Notes under the pieces: generated by a model
Told to the model about the DNA's origin: nothing
Seen by the model: the letters and a program-made list of their open reading frames with translations, nothing else
Database searches by the model: none
Shown here: positions 7,640 to 16,126 of the stretch, piece by piece
How positions within the stretch are numbered: the stretch's first letter is position 1
Layout of the letters: every line of letters starts with the position of its first letter
Origin: Streptomyces acidiscabies
GTDB lineage: Bacteria; Actinomycetota; Actinomycetes; Streptomycetales; Streptomycetaceae
DNA: 64,000 bases
NCBI RefSeq assembly: GCF_020010905.1
Contig: NZ_JAGJBY010000001.1
Span: 4,732,001-4,796,000, forward strand
Reading direction: 5' to 3'
Translations under genes and position numbers: made by a program

Positions 7640-10330
7640 TGGCTGTTCCGCCCAGATGACCTTCCCCACGGACGAGTACCGCGTTCCCCACCGCTCCGCG
7701 AGCTGCGCCACCAGGAACAGGCCCCGTCCGCCCTCGTCCGTCATCGCCGCGTACCGCAGGTGCGGTGACGTGCTGCTCGCGTCGGAGACCTCGCAGATCA
7801 GCGACCGGTCGCGCAGCAGCCGGACCCGCACCGGGGCGCCGCCGTAGCGGATCGCGTTGGTGACCAGCTCGCTCAGGATCAGCTCGGTCGTGAACGACAG
7901 GTCCTCCAGGTCCCACTCCACCAGGCGCCGGGCGACCGCCGCACGCACGCGCGCGACCTCCGCCGGGTCCACCGGCACCTCCCACTCCGCGACCCGGTCC
8001 GGGCCCAGCGCGCGCGTACGGGCGACGATCAGCGCGATGTCGTCGTTCTGGCGGGCCGGCAGCAGCGCGTCCAGGACCGCCACACAGGTCGGCTCCGGCG
8101 CGCTCGGCGCGCCCGCGAGGGCCTCGCTGAGCAGGTCGAGGCCGCTGTCGATGTCCCGGTCCCGGGACTCCACCAGACCGTCCGTGTACAGCACCAGACG
8201 GCTGCCCTCGGGCAGTTCCAGCTCCACCGTCTCGAACGACGGCAGCCCGCCCAGGCCCAGCGGCAGCCCCGGCGGCACGTCCGCGAACTCCACCCGTCCG
8301 TCCGGGTGCACGATCGCCGGCGGCGGATGCCCGGCCCGCGCCATCGTGCAGCGCCGCGACACCGGGTCGTAGATCGCGTACAGGCAGGTCGCGCCGGTCA
8401 CCGGGGCCGCCGACTCGTCCTCCTGGTCGATCCGGTTCACCAACTCGTCCAGCAGGCCGAGCAGTTCCTCCGGCGCGAGATCCAGCGCCGAGAAGTTGTG
8501 CACGGCCGTCCGCAGCCGGCCCATCGTCGCCGCCGCGAGCAGCCCGTGCCCGACGACGTCCCCGACCACCAGCGCGACCCGCGCCCCCGACAGGGGCAGG
8601 ACATCGAACCAGTCGCCGCCCACCCCGGCCTGTGCGGGCAGGTAGCGGTACGCGATGTCCAGGGCGCTCTGCGCGGGCAGCGTGCGCGGCAGCAGGCTGC
8701 GCTGAAGCGTTTCCGCCATCTTGTGCTCGCGGGTGTAGCGGCGTGCGTTGTCGATGGTGACCGCCGCCCGCGCCACCAGCTCCTCCGCCAGCGCTACCTC
8801 GTCCGTGTCGAACGGCTCGGGCCGCTCCGAACGCCAGAAACTCACCACGCCCAGCATCAGCGCGCCCGCGCGTACGGGGACCGTGATCAGCGAGTGGATG
8901 CCGAACTCGACGACCTGCTCGGTACGTTCCAGATCCTGCGCCCGCCACGCCGGCGACGCCTCCAGCCGCGCTTCGAGGACCGCCCGGCCCTCCGTGAGGC
9001 TGCGGCCCTGCGGCGTCGAGTCCACGAACTTCAGGGGCTCGCCCACCGCGTACAGCGGAGCGCCCTTGCGCACGCCCGTCGACGCCGTGCGCCGCAGCGC
9101 CGAACCCGGCTCCGGCTCCTCGCCCTTGAGTACCGAGTCGAACAGGTCGACGGTCACGAAGTCCGCGAACCGGGGCATCGCCAGCTCGGCCAGCTCCTCC
9201 GCCGTGCGCGTCACGTCCAGGTCCGTGCCGATGCCGACGCCGGCCGCGTACAGGATGTCCAGCCGCTCGCGGGCCTCGTCCGCGCGGCCGGAGAGGGCGC
9301 GCAGCTCCGTGGAGTCGCGCAGGGTCGCGACGCTGCCCGAGGGGCCGCCGGCGAGCTGGGTGGGGCGCTGGCTGATCGCCAGCAGCTTGTCGCCGACCAG
9401 GCGCACCTCGTCCGTCACGACCGTGCCGGACGCCAGCAGCTCGGCCGTCACCGTGTCCAGGCCCAGGCTCATGACGTACCGGCCCTCCGCGTTCTCCGGG
9501 AGGTCCAGGAGGCGGTGCGCCTCGTCGTTCGCGAGCATCAGGCGGCCGTCGCCGTCCACGATCAGGACGCCCTCGCGCACGGCGTGCAGCACCGCGTCGT
9601 GGTGCTCGTACATGCGGGTCATCTCGCGCGGGCCCAGACCGTGCGTCTGCCGCAGCAGACGGCGGCTGACCAGGGCCGTACCGCTCGTCGCGAGCAGCAG
9701 CGCGGCGCCCGCGGTGACCAGGACGAGGGGGAGCTGGCGGTCGACGGTCCCGCCGACGGACTCCGTCGTGATCCCGGCCGACACCAGGCCGACGACTCGG
9801 CCGTCCGGCGCCTTCACGGGGACGACGGCCTGCACCAGGCGGCCGATCGTGCCGTCGATGTCCTCGACGACCGTGCCGCCCTGCTGCGCGGGCGCGAGCG
9901 TCCCGACGAACCTCTTGCCTATGCGGTCCGGCTTCGGGTGCGTGTACCGGATGCCGTCCGGGCTCATGACGACGATGAAGTCCATGTCGGCGGCCTTGCG
10001 GGCGGCCTCCGCGCGCGGCTGGAGCACCGCCGTCGGGTCCGGGGACGCCAGCGCCTCCACCATCCCCGGGGAGTTCGCGAACGACTCCGCGACCGCCAGC
10101 GAGCGGTTGCGGGCCTCCTCCGTGCCGTCGTGCCGGACCTGGAGCACCAGCGCGACCACCGCCGCGACGACCAGCAGCAGGACGACGGCCACCTGGAGCA
10201 CGAACACCTGGGTGGCCAGACTCCGCCGGCCCAGTGCCCGGCGGGGCGCGACGGGGATCCGCCGCTCCCGTGCGCGGCGGGCTGAGACGGACGGACGCGG
10301 TGCGTGTGGTCCACGGGGACGACGGGCCAT
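7622..10330 (-). CDS. Membrane sensor SpoIIE-type PP2C phosphatase with ATPase domain
   Basis: A 902-residue multidomain signalling protein. After a basic N-terminus come a membrane segment (about 40-62), an extracytoplasmic Cache-like sensor (65-195), a second membrane segment (about 198-220), a PAS domain (about 240-340), a GAF domain (about 355-530), a SpoIIE/PP2C phosphatase domain with GVGGDWFDVL, VVGDVVGHG and QNDDIALIV (about 545-755), and a C-terminal HATPase_c/RsbW-like domain with ELVTNAIRYGG and DEGGRGLFL (about 770-895). Such proteins combine anti-sigma kinase and anti-anti-sigma phosphatase activities. The start codon sits in a CATGGGCCCATG palindrome with a TAGACA hexamer 7 bp upstream and no ribosome site, so leaderless translation is possible. 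The cognate partners are not in this window. Confidence 0.93.
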   Translation of the reverse strand: MARRPRGPHAPRPSVSARRARERRIPVAPRRALGRRSLATQVFVLQVAVVLLLVVAAVVALVLQVRHDGTEEARNRSLAVAESFANSPGMVEALASPDPTAVLQPRAEAARKAADMDFIVVMSPDGIRYTHPKPDRIGKRFVGTLAPAQQGGTVVEDIDGTIGRLVQAVVPVKAPDGRVVGLVSAGITTESVGGTVDRQLPLVLVTAGAALLLATSGTALVSRRLLRQTHGLGPREMTRMYEHHDAVLHAVREGVLIVDGDGRLMLANDEAHRLLDLPENAEGRYVMSLGLDTVTAELLASGTVVTDEVRLVGDKLLAISQRPTQLAGGPSGSVATLRDSTELRALSGRADEARERLDILYAAGVGIGTDLDVTRTAEELAELAMPRFADFVTVDLFDSVLKGEEPEPGSALRRTASTGVRKGAPLYAVGEPLKFVDSTPQGRSLTEGRAVLEARLEASPAWRAQDLERTEQVVEFGIHSLITVPVRAGALMLGVVSFWRSERPEPFDTDEVALAEELVARAAVTIDNARRYTREHKMAETLQRSLLPRTLPAQSALDIAYRYLPAQAGVGGDWFDVLPLSGARVALVVGDVVGHGLLAAATMGRLRTAVHNFSALDLAPEELLGLLDELVNRIDQEDESAAPVTGATCLYAIYDPVSRRCTMARAGHPPPAIVHPDGRVEFADVPPGLPLGLGGLPSFETVELELPEGSRLVLYTDGLVESRDRDIDSGLDLLSEALAGAPSAPEPTCVAVLDALLPARQNDDIALIVARTRALGPDRVAEWEVPVDPAEVARVRAAVARRLVEWDLEDLSFTTELILSELVTNAIRYGGAPVRVRLLRDRSLICEVSDASSTSPHLRYAAMTDEGGRGLFLVAQLAERWGTRYSSVGKVIWAEQPLPADR

Positions 10331-10644
10331 GGGCCCATGTCTACACTGCCGGGCCCCGGGAGGCGAGAGGCGTAACGGAGGGTGATGCGGCGCACGCGGG
10401 GGCGGGGGTGGAGGTGGGGGCTTGAAAGGGGGGCGCGTTGGGGTGGGCGGGGTTTGAGTGAGCGGCGTGCGGGGTTCAGGGAACCGGCGGATTCCGTGCG
10501 GAAGTTCACGGGCCGGCGGCGGCCGGGTGAGGGGGAGGTGACGTACGTCATGGCTTGGCCAACTCCCCCCGACACGTTGGGGTGGATTTCACCCGGTGTC
10601 CCTGACGCCCCCGATGCTCGGGGAGAAGAGGGGCGGCGATCCGT
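10331..10644. other. Gene-free interval upstream of the SpoIIE gene
   Basis: About 310 bp with no convincing gene. It should contain the leftward promoter of the SpoIIE gene near 10331-10380. The rest is G-rich on the plus strand and could be degraded sequence associated with the element that follows. An open frame at 10382-10675 has no recognisable protein signature. Confidence 0.5.
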
Positions 10645-10840
10645 CCGTCACTCGCTCATCAAGGGGCTTTCGTGACTCCTCCACCCCGTGAACGGGGCGG
10701 CTTCTCCACCGACTCCAGGGAGTCGGCAGACGGCCAAGCCCTGACCGCTGCCGAAGCAGGAGTGGAGCGTACTACGCCGCTTCGGGGCTCCGGTACTCAG
10801 GACGCGTTTCCCTTCCGGCCTGAAAGCCGGGACTCCCATG
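10645..10840 (+). mobile_element. Probable relic of an IS200/IS605 (tnpB-type) element end
   Basis: This non-coding stretch carries three closely spaced hairpins: CCCCG-TGAA-CGGGG (10684-10697), CCGACTCC-AG-GGAGTCGG (10709-10726) and CCGGC-CTGAAA-GCCGG (10815-10830). The last, followed by GACTCCC, has the look of the structured right end and omega-RNA region of tnpB-bearing IS200/IS605 elements. No transposase reading frame remains. It directly abuts the ribosome site of a phospholipase C gene that carries a 5' deletion. The identification is from general resemblance only. Confidence 0.4.
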
Positions 10841-10860
10841 TAAGGAGAGAGACGGCCGAG

Positions 10861-12066
10861 TTGACCCGACGCAGACTCCTGGACACCGGGCGCTCCGTCT
10901 TCTACCAGCCGGACGCCGAGAACCCGAAGGGGTACCTGCTGCCCTTCCACCTCGACACGCACTCCTCCAGCGCCCAGGCCATCCCGTCCACCAGCCACGC
11001 CTGGTCGGTGCAGCACGAGGCGTGGAACAACGGCAGGATGGACCGCTGGCTGCCGGCCCACCGCAAGGCCGACGGGGTCAACGGGCCGTACGTCATGGGC
11101 TACTACACCCGTCGCGACATCCCCTTCCAGTTCGCGCTGGCGGAGACGTTCACCGTCTGCGACAACTACTTCTGCTCGGTCTTCGGACCCACCTGGCCCA
11201 ACCGCCTGATGTGGATGACCGGTTCGATCGACCCCGACGGCACGCACGGCGGTCCGGTCACCAGCAACCGCGCGCCCGCGCCCTACCGCTGGACGACGTA
11301 CGCGGAGCGCCTCCAGGCGGCCGGGGTGAGCTGGAAGGTGTACCAGGAGGACGACAACTACGGCTGCAACATGCTGGAGCAGTTCGCGACGTTCAGGAAC
11401 GCGAAGCCCGGCTCCGAGCTGTACGAGCGCGGGGTGCGGCGGCAGCCGGAGGGCACGTTCGAGGACGATGCCCGGGGCGACCGGCTCCCCGCCGTGTCCT
11501 GGATCATGCCGACGAGCTACCAGTCGGAGCACCCCGACTACCTGCCCGCCGCCGGTGCCGACTTCGTCGCCTCCAAGATCGAGGCGATCGCCGCGAACCC
11601 CAAGGTGTGGCGCAAGACGGCCTTCGTCCTCAACTACGACGAGAACGACGGCCTGTTCGACCACGTCACCCCGCCGACGCCTCCCGCAGGCACGCCGGGC
11701 GAGTTCATCAAGGGCCTCCCGATCGGGGGCGGCTTCCGGGTCCCGGCGATCATCATCTCGCCCTGGACGGTGGGCGGCTGGGTGGCGACGGAAGCCTTCG
11801 ACCACACCTCGGCGCTGCGGTTCCTGGAGCGGTTCACGGGCGTCGAGGAACCGAACGTGACCGCCTGGCGCCGCGAGACCTTCGGCGACTTCACGTCCGC
11901 GTTCCGCTTCTCCGACTCCAGCCCTCGTCCCCCTCGCCTCCCCGACGACACTGCCGAGCAGCTGGAGAAGGCGAAGGAGGAGGTGGCAACGTTGCCGAAG
12001 CCGACGCTGCCGGGGGCGGACCAGACGTTTCCGCGGCAGGAGCGGGGGCGTCGGCCGCAGGTGTAG
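10861..12066 (+). pseudogene. Phospholipase C-type phosphoesterase lacking catalytic N-terminus
   Basis: A TTG start at 10861, 11 nt after AAGGAGAG, gives about 401 residues; an open frame from a GTG at 10672 would add the preceding repeat-like sequence. Family members begin with a Tat signal (TRRRLLG...) and then the catalytic ENRSFDHYFGT motif. Here TRRRLLDTGRSVFYQPDA jumps from the twin-arginine start directly into the region normally about 70 residues further on, so the hydrophobic signal core and the catalytic motif are absent. The rest is well conserved (PFHLDTHSSSAQAIPSTSHA, FVLNYDENDGLFDHV, WTVGGWVATEAFDHTS). The frame stays open, but secretion and catalysis should be lost. A short repeat (CTCCTGG) may have mediated the deletion. 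Confidence 0.75.
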
Positions 12067-12108
12067 CGGGCGGGCTGTGCGTCGCCGTCCGGGGTTCTCC
12101 GAGAGATC

Positions 12109-12762
12109 TCAGGCGGTGACGCGCAGGGTGCGCTTGGCGAGGTCGAGGGCCGGGAGCATCGCCTTGTGCTCCTCGTCGTCGATGCCTCCCAGGTGGATCA
12201 CCACGGGGCCTTCGGGGGTGGTGACGGCGAGGGCGTGTTCCGTCTTGGTCTCGTCCAGGAGCTCGACGTGGACGCGGTACGAGACCTCCACGCCGGACGC
12301 GCCGCCCGCCGTGAACGTCTCGTACTTCTCCTCGCTCACGCCCTTCTCGGCGGCCAGGAAGCCCTTGAGGACCGTGCGCGCGTCCGCGTTGCCCGGCTCG
12401 CCCTGGTAGACGCGGATGAAGCCGATGTGGCCCGCGGGCTTCGCGTCGATCTCGCAGACGCCGGTGACGGGGCCCTGGCGCAGGAGGCCGTCGAGGAGGT
12501 CGTCGGAGGCGCCCTTGGGGGCCGTTATGGACTCGGCCTTCCACTTCGCGGCGGTCTCGAAGGTCACCGGCAGCTCGCAGGCGGACCCCTTCGCGCCCAG
12601 CGTCCCGCCGGAGGCGGCCGAAGGGGCCGACGCCGAGGGCGTCGGTGACCCCTTTTGGGTGTCGCTCGTCGTGTTCTGGGTGTCGCTCCCCGTGTCGCCC
12701 CCGGACGTCCCGCACCCGGCCAGCACGCCTGCCATCAGCACCGCCGACAGCCCCCGTCGCAT
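12109..12762 (-). CDS. Secreted lipoprotein of unknown function
   Basis: A 217-residue lipoprotein from the ATG at 12762 with GGTGGGGA just upstream. The signal peptide MRRGLSAVLMAGVLAGC ends in a lipobox with Cys17, followed by a Ser/Thr/Gly/Pro-rich linker to about residue 55 and a globular domain with two cysteines (ACELPVTF and GVCEIDAKP) that may form a disulfide. No catalytic signature is seen. The promoter at 12806-12828 matches the DNA-damage RecA-NDp/PafBC pattern, unusual for an exported lipoprotein. The 3' end converges on the phospholipase gene. Confidence 0.82.
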   Translation of the reverse strand: MRRGLSAVLMAGVLAGCGTSGGDTGSDTQNTTSDTQKGSPTPSASAPSAASGGTLGAKGSACELPVTFETAAKWKAESITAPKGASDDLLDGLLRQGPVTGVCEIDAKPAGHIGFIRVYQGEPGNADARTVLKGFLAAEKGVSEEKYETFTAGGASGVEVSYRVHVELLDETKTEHALAVTTPEGPVVIHLGGIDDEEHKAMLPALDLAKRTLRVTA

Positions 12763-12805
12763 GTTCCCCACCCTGCGTTCCCCTCTCGTGCGTATCTGAC
12801 AACGG

Positions 12806-12828
12806 ACTGTAATCGAGGCCACTGACAA
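12806..12828 (-). promoter_or_regulatory. RecA-NDp/PafBC-type DNA-damage promoter of the lipoprotein gene
   Basis: Read on the minus strand, TTGTCAGTG (12828-12820), 8 bp, then TACAGT (12811-12806): both elements and spacing fit the actinobacterial damage-promoter consensus TTGTCRGTG-N8-TANNNT. The gene starts 43 bp further on. A second partial TTGTCAGAT occurs just downstream. Confidence 0.75.
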
Positions 12829-13030
12829 CGCCCCTGGCAGGGTGTGGCGATAGTCACTTCGTTCCCGTGCCGACTAAACCAAGAGCCGCGAACAGCCGTC
12901 GTTGTGAGTGCGTGGGTCGTGGTGTCGGTTGCGTGCGCCTCGCGCATCCGGTACCGAAATCAACCTGAATGTCGATTCCGGGCGTCTCAGGAGTTAGATT
13001 CGATCTTCCGAATGTGTGTGCGGGTGACCA

Positions 13031-13912
13031 GTGGGGACGACGGTGGGGCCAGAAGTGGACGAGAAGGCGGGGATCCGGCGGAGATCGCCGCTCTACAGGG
13101 GCGTCGCGTTCCTGGGGCGCACCCTGTGGGGCGAACTCCAGGGCATCATCGTCGACCCCGTGCGCGAACTGTGGCGCAGGGGCCCCTCCGCCCTCTCCCT
13201 CGCCATCGTCGCCTGCGCGGGCGTGATCTTCTTCCACGCGATCGCCCAGAACGACCTGGGCGAGAAGATCGTCCGTGAGGTCGGCGGCGTCCAGGGCGAC
13301 CTCCCGCTGTGGAAGGCCCTGCTGCGCACGCCGGTCTCGCTGTACGTCCCGGCCCTCGACCTGCCCGTCTGGGCGGGCATCACGCAGCTGTTCCTGGCCT
13401 TCGCCCTCGCCGAGGTCGCCCTCGGCCGCGCGCGGACCCTGTTCATCGCCTACGCGTCCACCCTCTCGGGCACGCTCACCGTCCGCGTGATGCTCGCCCT
13501 GGGCCCCGACCACTGGGGCGGGCTGTCCCCGGAGTTCGGCAAGGTCCTCGACACGGGCCCCTCGGCGGCCGTCGTGGGCCTCTTCACGTACATGTCCGTC
13601 GTCCGCCGGGCCCCGATCGTGTTCACCCTCACGGGTGGTTCGATGGTCGTCGAGTCGATCGCCAAGCCCAACCTCGCGGGCCGCGAACACCTCATCGCCG
13701 TCGCGGCGGCGGTCGTCATGGGGCTCCTGCACGGCCAGGGCGAGCGCGTACGGACACTGCTCCCGACGTGGGTGCCCCGGCCGAAGGCGGTGCGTACGCA
13801 GACGGCGTCGGCCGAGGTCGCGCCGCTGGAGGGGGCCGCGCCGAAGAAGGCCGAGGTGCCCGCCGTACGCGTGCGCGGGGAGACGGCCCAGGAGTGCGGG
13901 CGAATACGGTGA
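13031..13912 (+). CDS. Rhomboid-like integral membrane protein
   Basis: A 293-residue protein from the GTG at 13031 (another GTG lies 12 bp on). A soluble N-terminus of about 50 residues is followed by about six hydrophobic segments (e.g. SLAIVACAGVIFFHAI, ITQLFLAFALAEVALG and IAVAAAVVMGLLHGQGERV), then a charged Lys/Ala/Glu-rich cytoplasmic tail. The arrangement recalls rhomboid-fold proteins, but I see no GxSG catalytic serine motif, so it is at most a rhomboid-like pseudoprotease. Function unknown. Confidence 0.75.
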   Translation: MGTTVGPEVDEKAGIRRRSPLYRGVAFLGRTLWGELQGIIVDPVRELWRRGPSALSLAIVACAGVIFFHAIAQNDLGEKIVREVGGVQGDLPLWKALLRTPVSLYVPALDLPVWAGITQLFLAFALAEVALGRARTLFIAYASTLSGTLTVRVMLALGPDHWGGLSPEFGKVLDTGPSAAVVGLFTYMSVVRRAPIVFTLTGGSMVVESIAKPNLAGREHLIAVAAAVVMGLLHGQGERVRTLLPTWVPRPKAVRTQTASAEVAPLEGAAPKKAEVPAVRVRGETAQECGRIR

Positions 13913-14048
13913 CAGGGCTGTCCTTCCGGGACGACGGTTCCCGGTCGTAGGGAAGGACGAGACGACCCGGGCCCGCAGCTCCTTCGCCGGGCGGTATATG
14001 TCGCTCGGGGGCCGCCGCTGAGGGGTGGCCGCGAGCAGGGGAGCGCGC

Positions 14049-15722
14049 ATGGAGTACTACGACCTCGGGAGCTACGGCCGGATCGTCACCACCTCGTCCG
14101 CCGAGGCGCAGAAGTGGTTCGACCGGGGCCTGGTGTGGACGTACGCGTTCCACCACGAGGAGGCCGTCGCCTGCTTCGAGGAGGCCGTGCGCGCCGACCC
14201 GGAGTGCGCGATGGCCCACTGGGGCATCGCCTACGCGCTCGGCCCGAACTACAACAAACCCTGGGAGTTCTTCGACGACCAGGACCTCGCGCGGACCGTG
14301 CGGCGCACCCATGAGGCCGTCGAGCGGGCCGTCGAGCGCGCCGCCCGGTCCCGGCCCGTCGAGCGCGCCCTGATCGGCGCCCTCAGGGCCCGCTACCCGC
14401 GCGCGCAGGCCGCCGAGGACTGCTCGGTGTGGAACCACGCCTACGCGGACGCCATGGAGGCCGTGTACGCCCTCGCGCCGGACGACCTCGACGTCGCGGC
14501 CCTGTACGCCGAGGCCCTCATGAACCTCACCCCCTGGCAGCTGTGGGACCTGAGGACGGGCGAACCCGCTCACGGCGCGCGCACGCGGGAGGCCCGGGAC
14601 GTCCTGGAGCGCGCCCTGGCGGCCGACCCCGAGGGCGCCCACCCGGGCCTGCCGCACCTGTACGTCCATCTGATGGAGATGTCGCCCACTCCGGAGGCCG
14701 CCCTCACGGTCGCCGACCGGCTGCGCGGCCTCGTCCCCGACGCCGGGCACCTCCTGCACATGCCCTCGCACCTGGAGGTCCTCTGCGGCGACTACCGCAG
14801 GGCGGTCGCCGACAACACCGCCGCGATCACCGCCGACGCGAAGGCGCACGCGCGCGGGGGAGCGATGAACTTCTACACGCTGTACCGCGCGCACAACCAC
14901 CACTTCCGGATCTACGGCGCGATGTTCCTCGGCGCCTCGAAGACCGCCCTGGAGGCCGCCCGGAGCCTGGAGGAGTGCATCCCCGAGGAACTCCTCAGGG
15001 TCGAGAGCCCGCCCATGGCCGACTGGCTGGAGGGGTTCCTCGCGATGCGCGTCCACGTCCTGATCCGCTTCGGGCGCTGGTCCGACGTCCTCGCCCTGCC
15101 CCGGCCCGCCGACCCGGATCTGTACCGCGTCACCACCGCGATGCACCACTACGCGCGCGGGGTCGCGTTCTCCGCCACCGGGCGCGTCCCCGAGGCGGAG
15201 GCCGAACGCGCCCTGTTCCACGCCGCCGTGGCCCGCGTCCCCGACTCCCGGACCCTGTTCAACAACACCTGCCAGGACATCCTGACGATCGCCGCCGCGA
15301 TGCTCGACGGCGAACTGGAGTACCGCAAGGGCGCCTTCGACCGCGCCTTCGCCGCCCTGGAACGCTCGGTCGAGCTGAGCGACAACCTGCCCTACGACGA
15401 GCCCTGGGGCTGGATGCAGCCCACCCGGCACGCGTACGGCGCGCTCCTGCTCGAACAGGGCCGCGTCACCGAGGCCGAGGCGGTCTACCGCGCGGACCTC
15501 GGCCTCGACCCGACGCTCCCGCGCGCGCTCCAGCACCCCGGCAACGTCTGGGCCCTGCACGGCCTGCACGAGTGCCTCGTACGGCTCGGGAAGCACGGCG
15601 AGGCCGCGCTGATCGGCCAACAGCTCACCCTGGCCCGCGCGGTGGCCGACGTACCCGTCGAGTCGTCCTGCTTCTGCCGGGGGCGGAGCACGGGCCGCGG
15701 CTGCTGTGACGAAGCCCTCTGA
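14049..15722 (+). CDS. TPR-repeat protein with Cys-rich tail
   Basis: A 557-residue protein; the ATG at 14049 follows GGGGAG by 6 nt and is preferred over the GTG at 14025. It is a helical solenoid with TPR-like pairs throughout: an N-terminal FDRGLVWTYAFHHEEAVACF repeat with a CAMAHWGIAYALGP segment, histidine-rich central helices (HLLHMPSHLEVL, YRAHNHHFRI) and clear C-terminal repeats (YGALLLEQGRVTEAEAVYR). The C-terminus is unusual: SSCFCRGRSTGRGCCDEAL with four cysteines, possibly a metal site. No catalytic domain is fused. TPR solenoids normally serve as protein-interaction platforms; the specific role here is not known. Confidence 0.85.
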   Translation: MEYYDLGSYGRIVTTSSAEAQKWFDRGLVWTYAFHHEEAVACFEEAVRADPECAMAHWGIAYALGPNYNKPWEFFDDQDLARTVRRTHEAVERAVERAARSRPVERALIGALRARYPRAQAAEDCSVWNHAYADAMEAVYALAPDDLDVAALYAEALMNLTPWQLWDLRTGEPAHGARTREARDVLERALAADPEGAHPGLPHLYVHLMEMSPTPEAALTVADRLRGLVPDAGHLLHMPSHLEVLCGDYRRAVADNTAAITADAKAHARGGAMNFYTLYRAHNHHFRIYGAMFLGASKTALEAARSLEECIPEELLRVESPPMADWLEGFLAMRVHVLIRFGRWSDVLALPRPADPDLYRVTTAMHHYARGVAFSATGRVPEAEAERALFHAAVARVPDSRTLFNNTCQDILTIAAAMLDGELEYRKGAFDRAFAALERSVELSDNLPYDEPWGWMQPTRHAYGALLLEQGRVTEAEAVYRADLGLDPTLPRALQHPGNVWALHGLHECLVRLGKHGEAALIGQQLTLARAVADVPVESSCFCRGRSTGRGCCDEAL

Positions 15723-15833
15723 GCGCCCGCTTTCCCGTACCGGAAGTAACATGATCCACTCTGACTTTAAGTGAACCTTACGAACACTGCGGTGTCCGGC
15801 TCACCCCCCACTCCATCCCGTCGGAGGACCGTC

Positions 15834-16007
15834 ATGCCCTTTTCCGAGGACGCGCTCCAGCAAGCACGCGCCGCCTATGAAGAGCACGCGCGCACCTGCC
15901 GCCAGTGCCACTTCGACACGGTGCCCTGCGCCGTCTCGAAACACCTCATGCGCGTGTACAACAACGCCCGCCGAGAGCAGGCACGCGCCAACTCGGCCGC
16001 CCGCTGA
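15834..16007 (+). CDS. Small CxxC protein
   Basis: A 57-residue protein from an ATG preceded by CGGAGGA at a good distance. It contains CRQCHFDTVPC near residues 22-32, a compact CxxC...C pattern fit for a zinc or other metal site, followed by a basic amphipathic helix (MRVYNNARREQARANSAAR). Its small size and charge would suit a regulatory or ribosome-associated protein, but no family is recognised. Confidence 0.7.
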   Translation: MPFSEDALQQARAAYEEHARTCRQCHFDTVPCAVSKHLMRVYNNARREQARANSAAR

Positions 16008-16126
16008 GCCCGTTACGGGTCCCGGGTAGCGTTGCCGACCACCGTGGTACGCCACGATGTGGTAATCACGATCATGGCAACGAGCCTCGGGACCCCAGGG
16101 GGAGCACACAGCATGGCGGGCACACG

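Noticed and set aside
10382..10675. 97-codon frame between the SpoIIE gene and the phospholipase remnant
   Set aside because: Arg/Gly-rich, no good ribosome site, no recognisable signature; reads into the IS-like relic.
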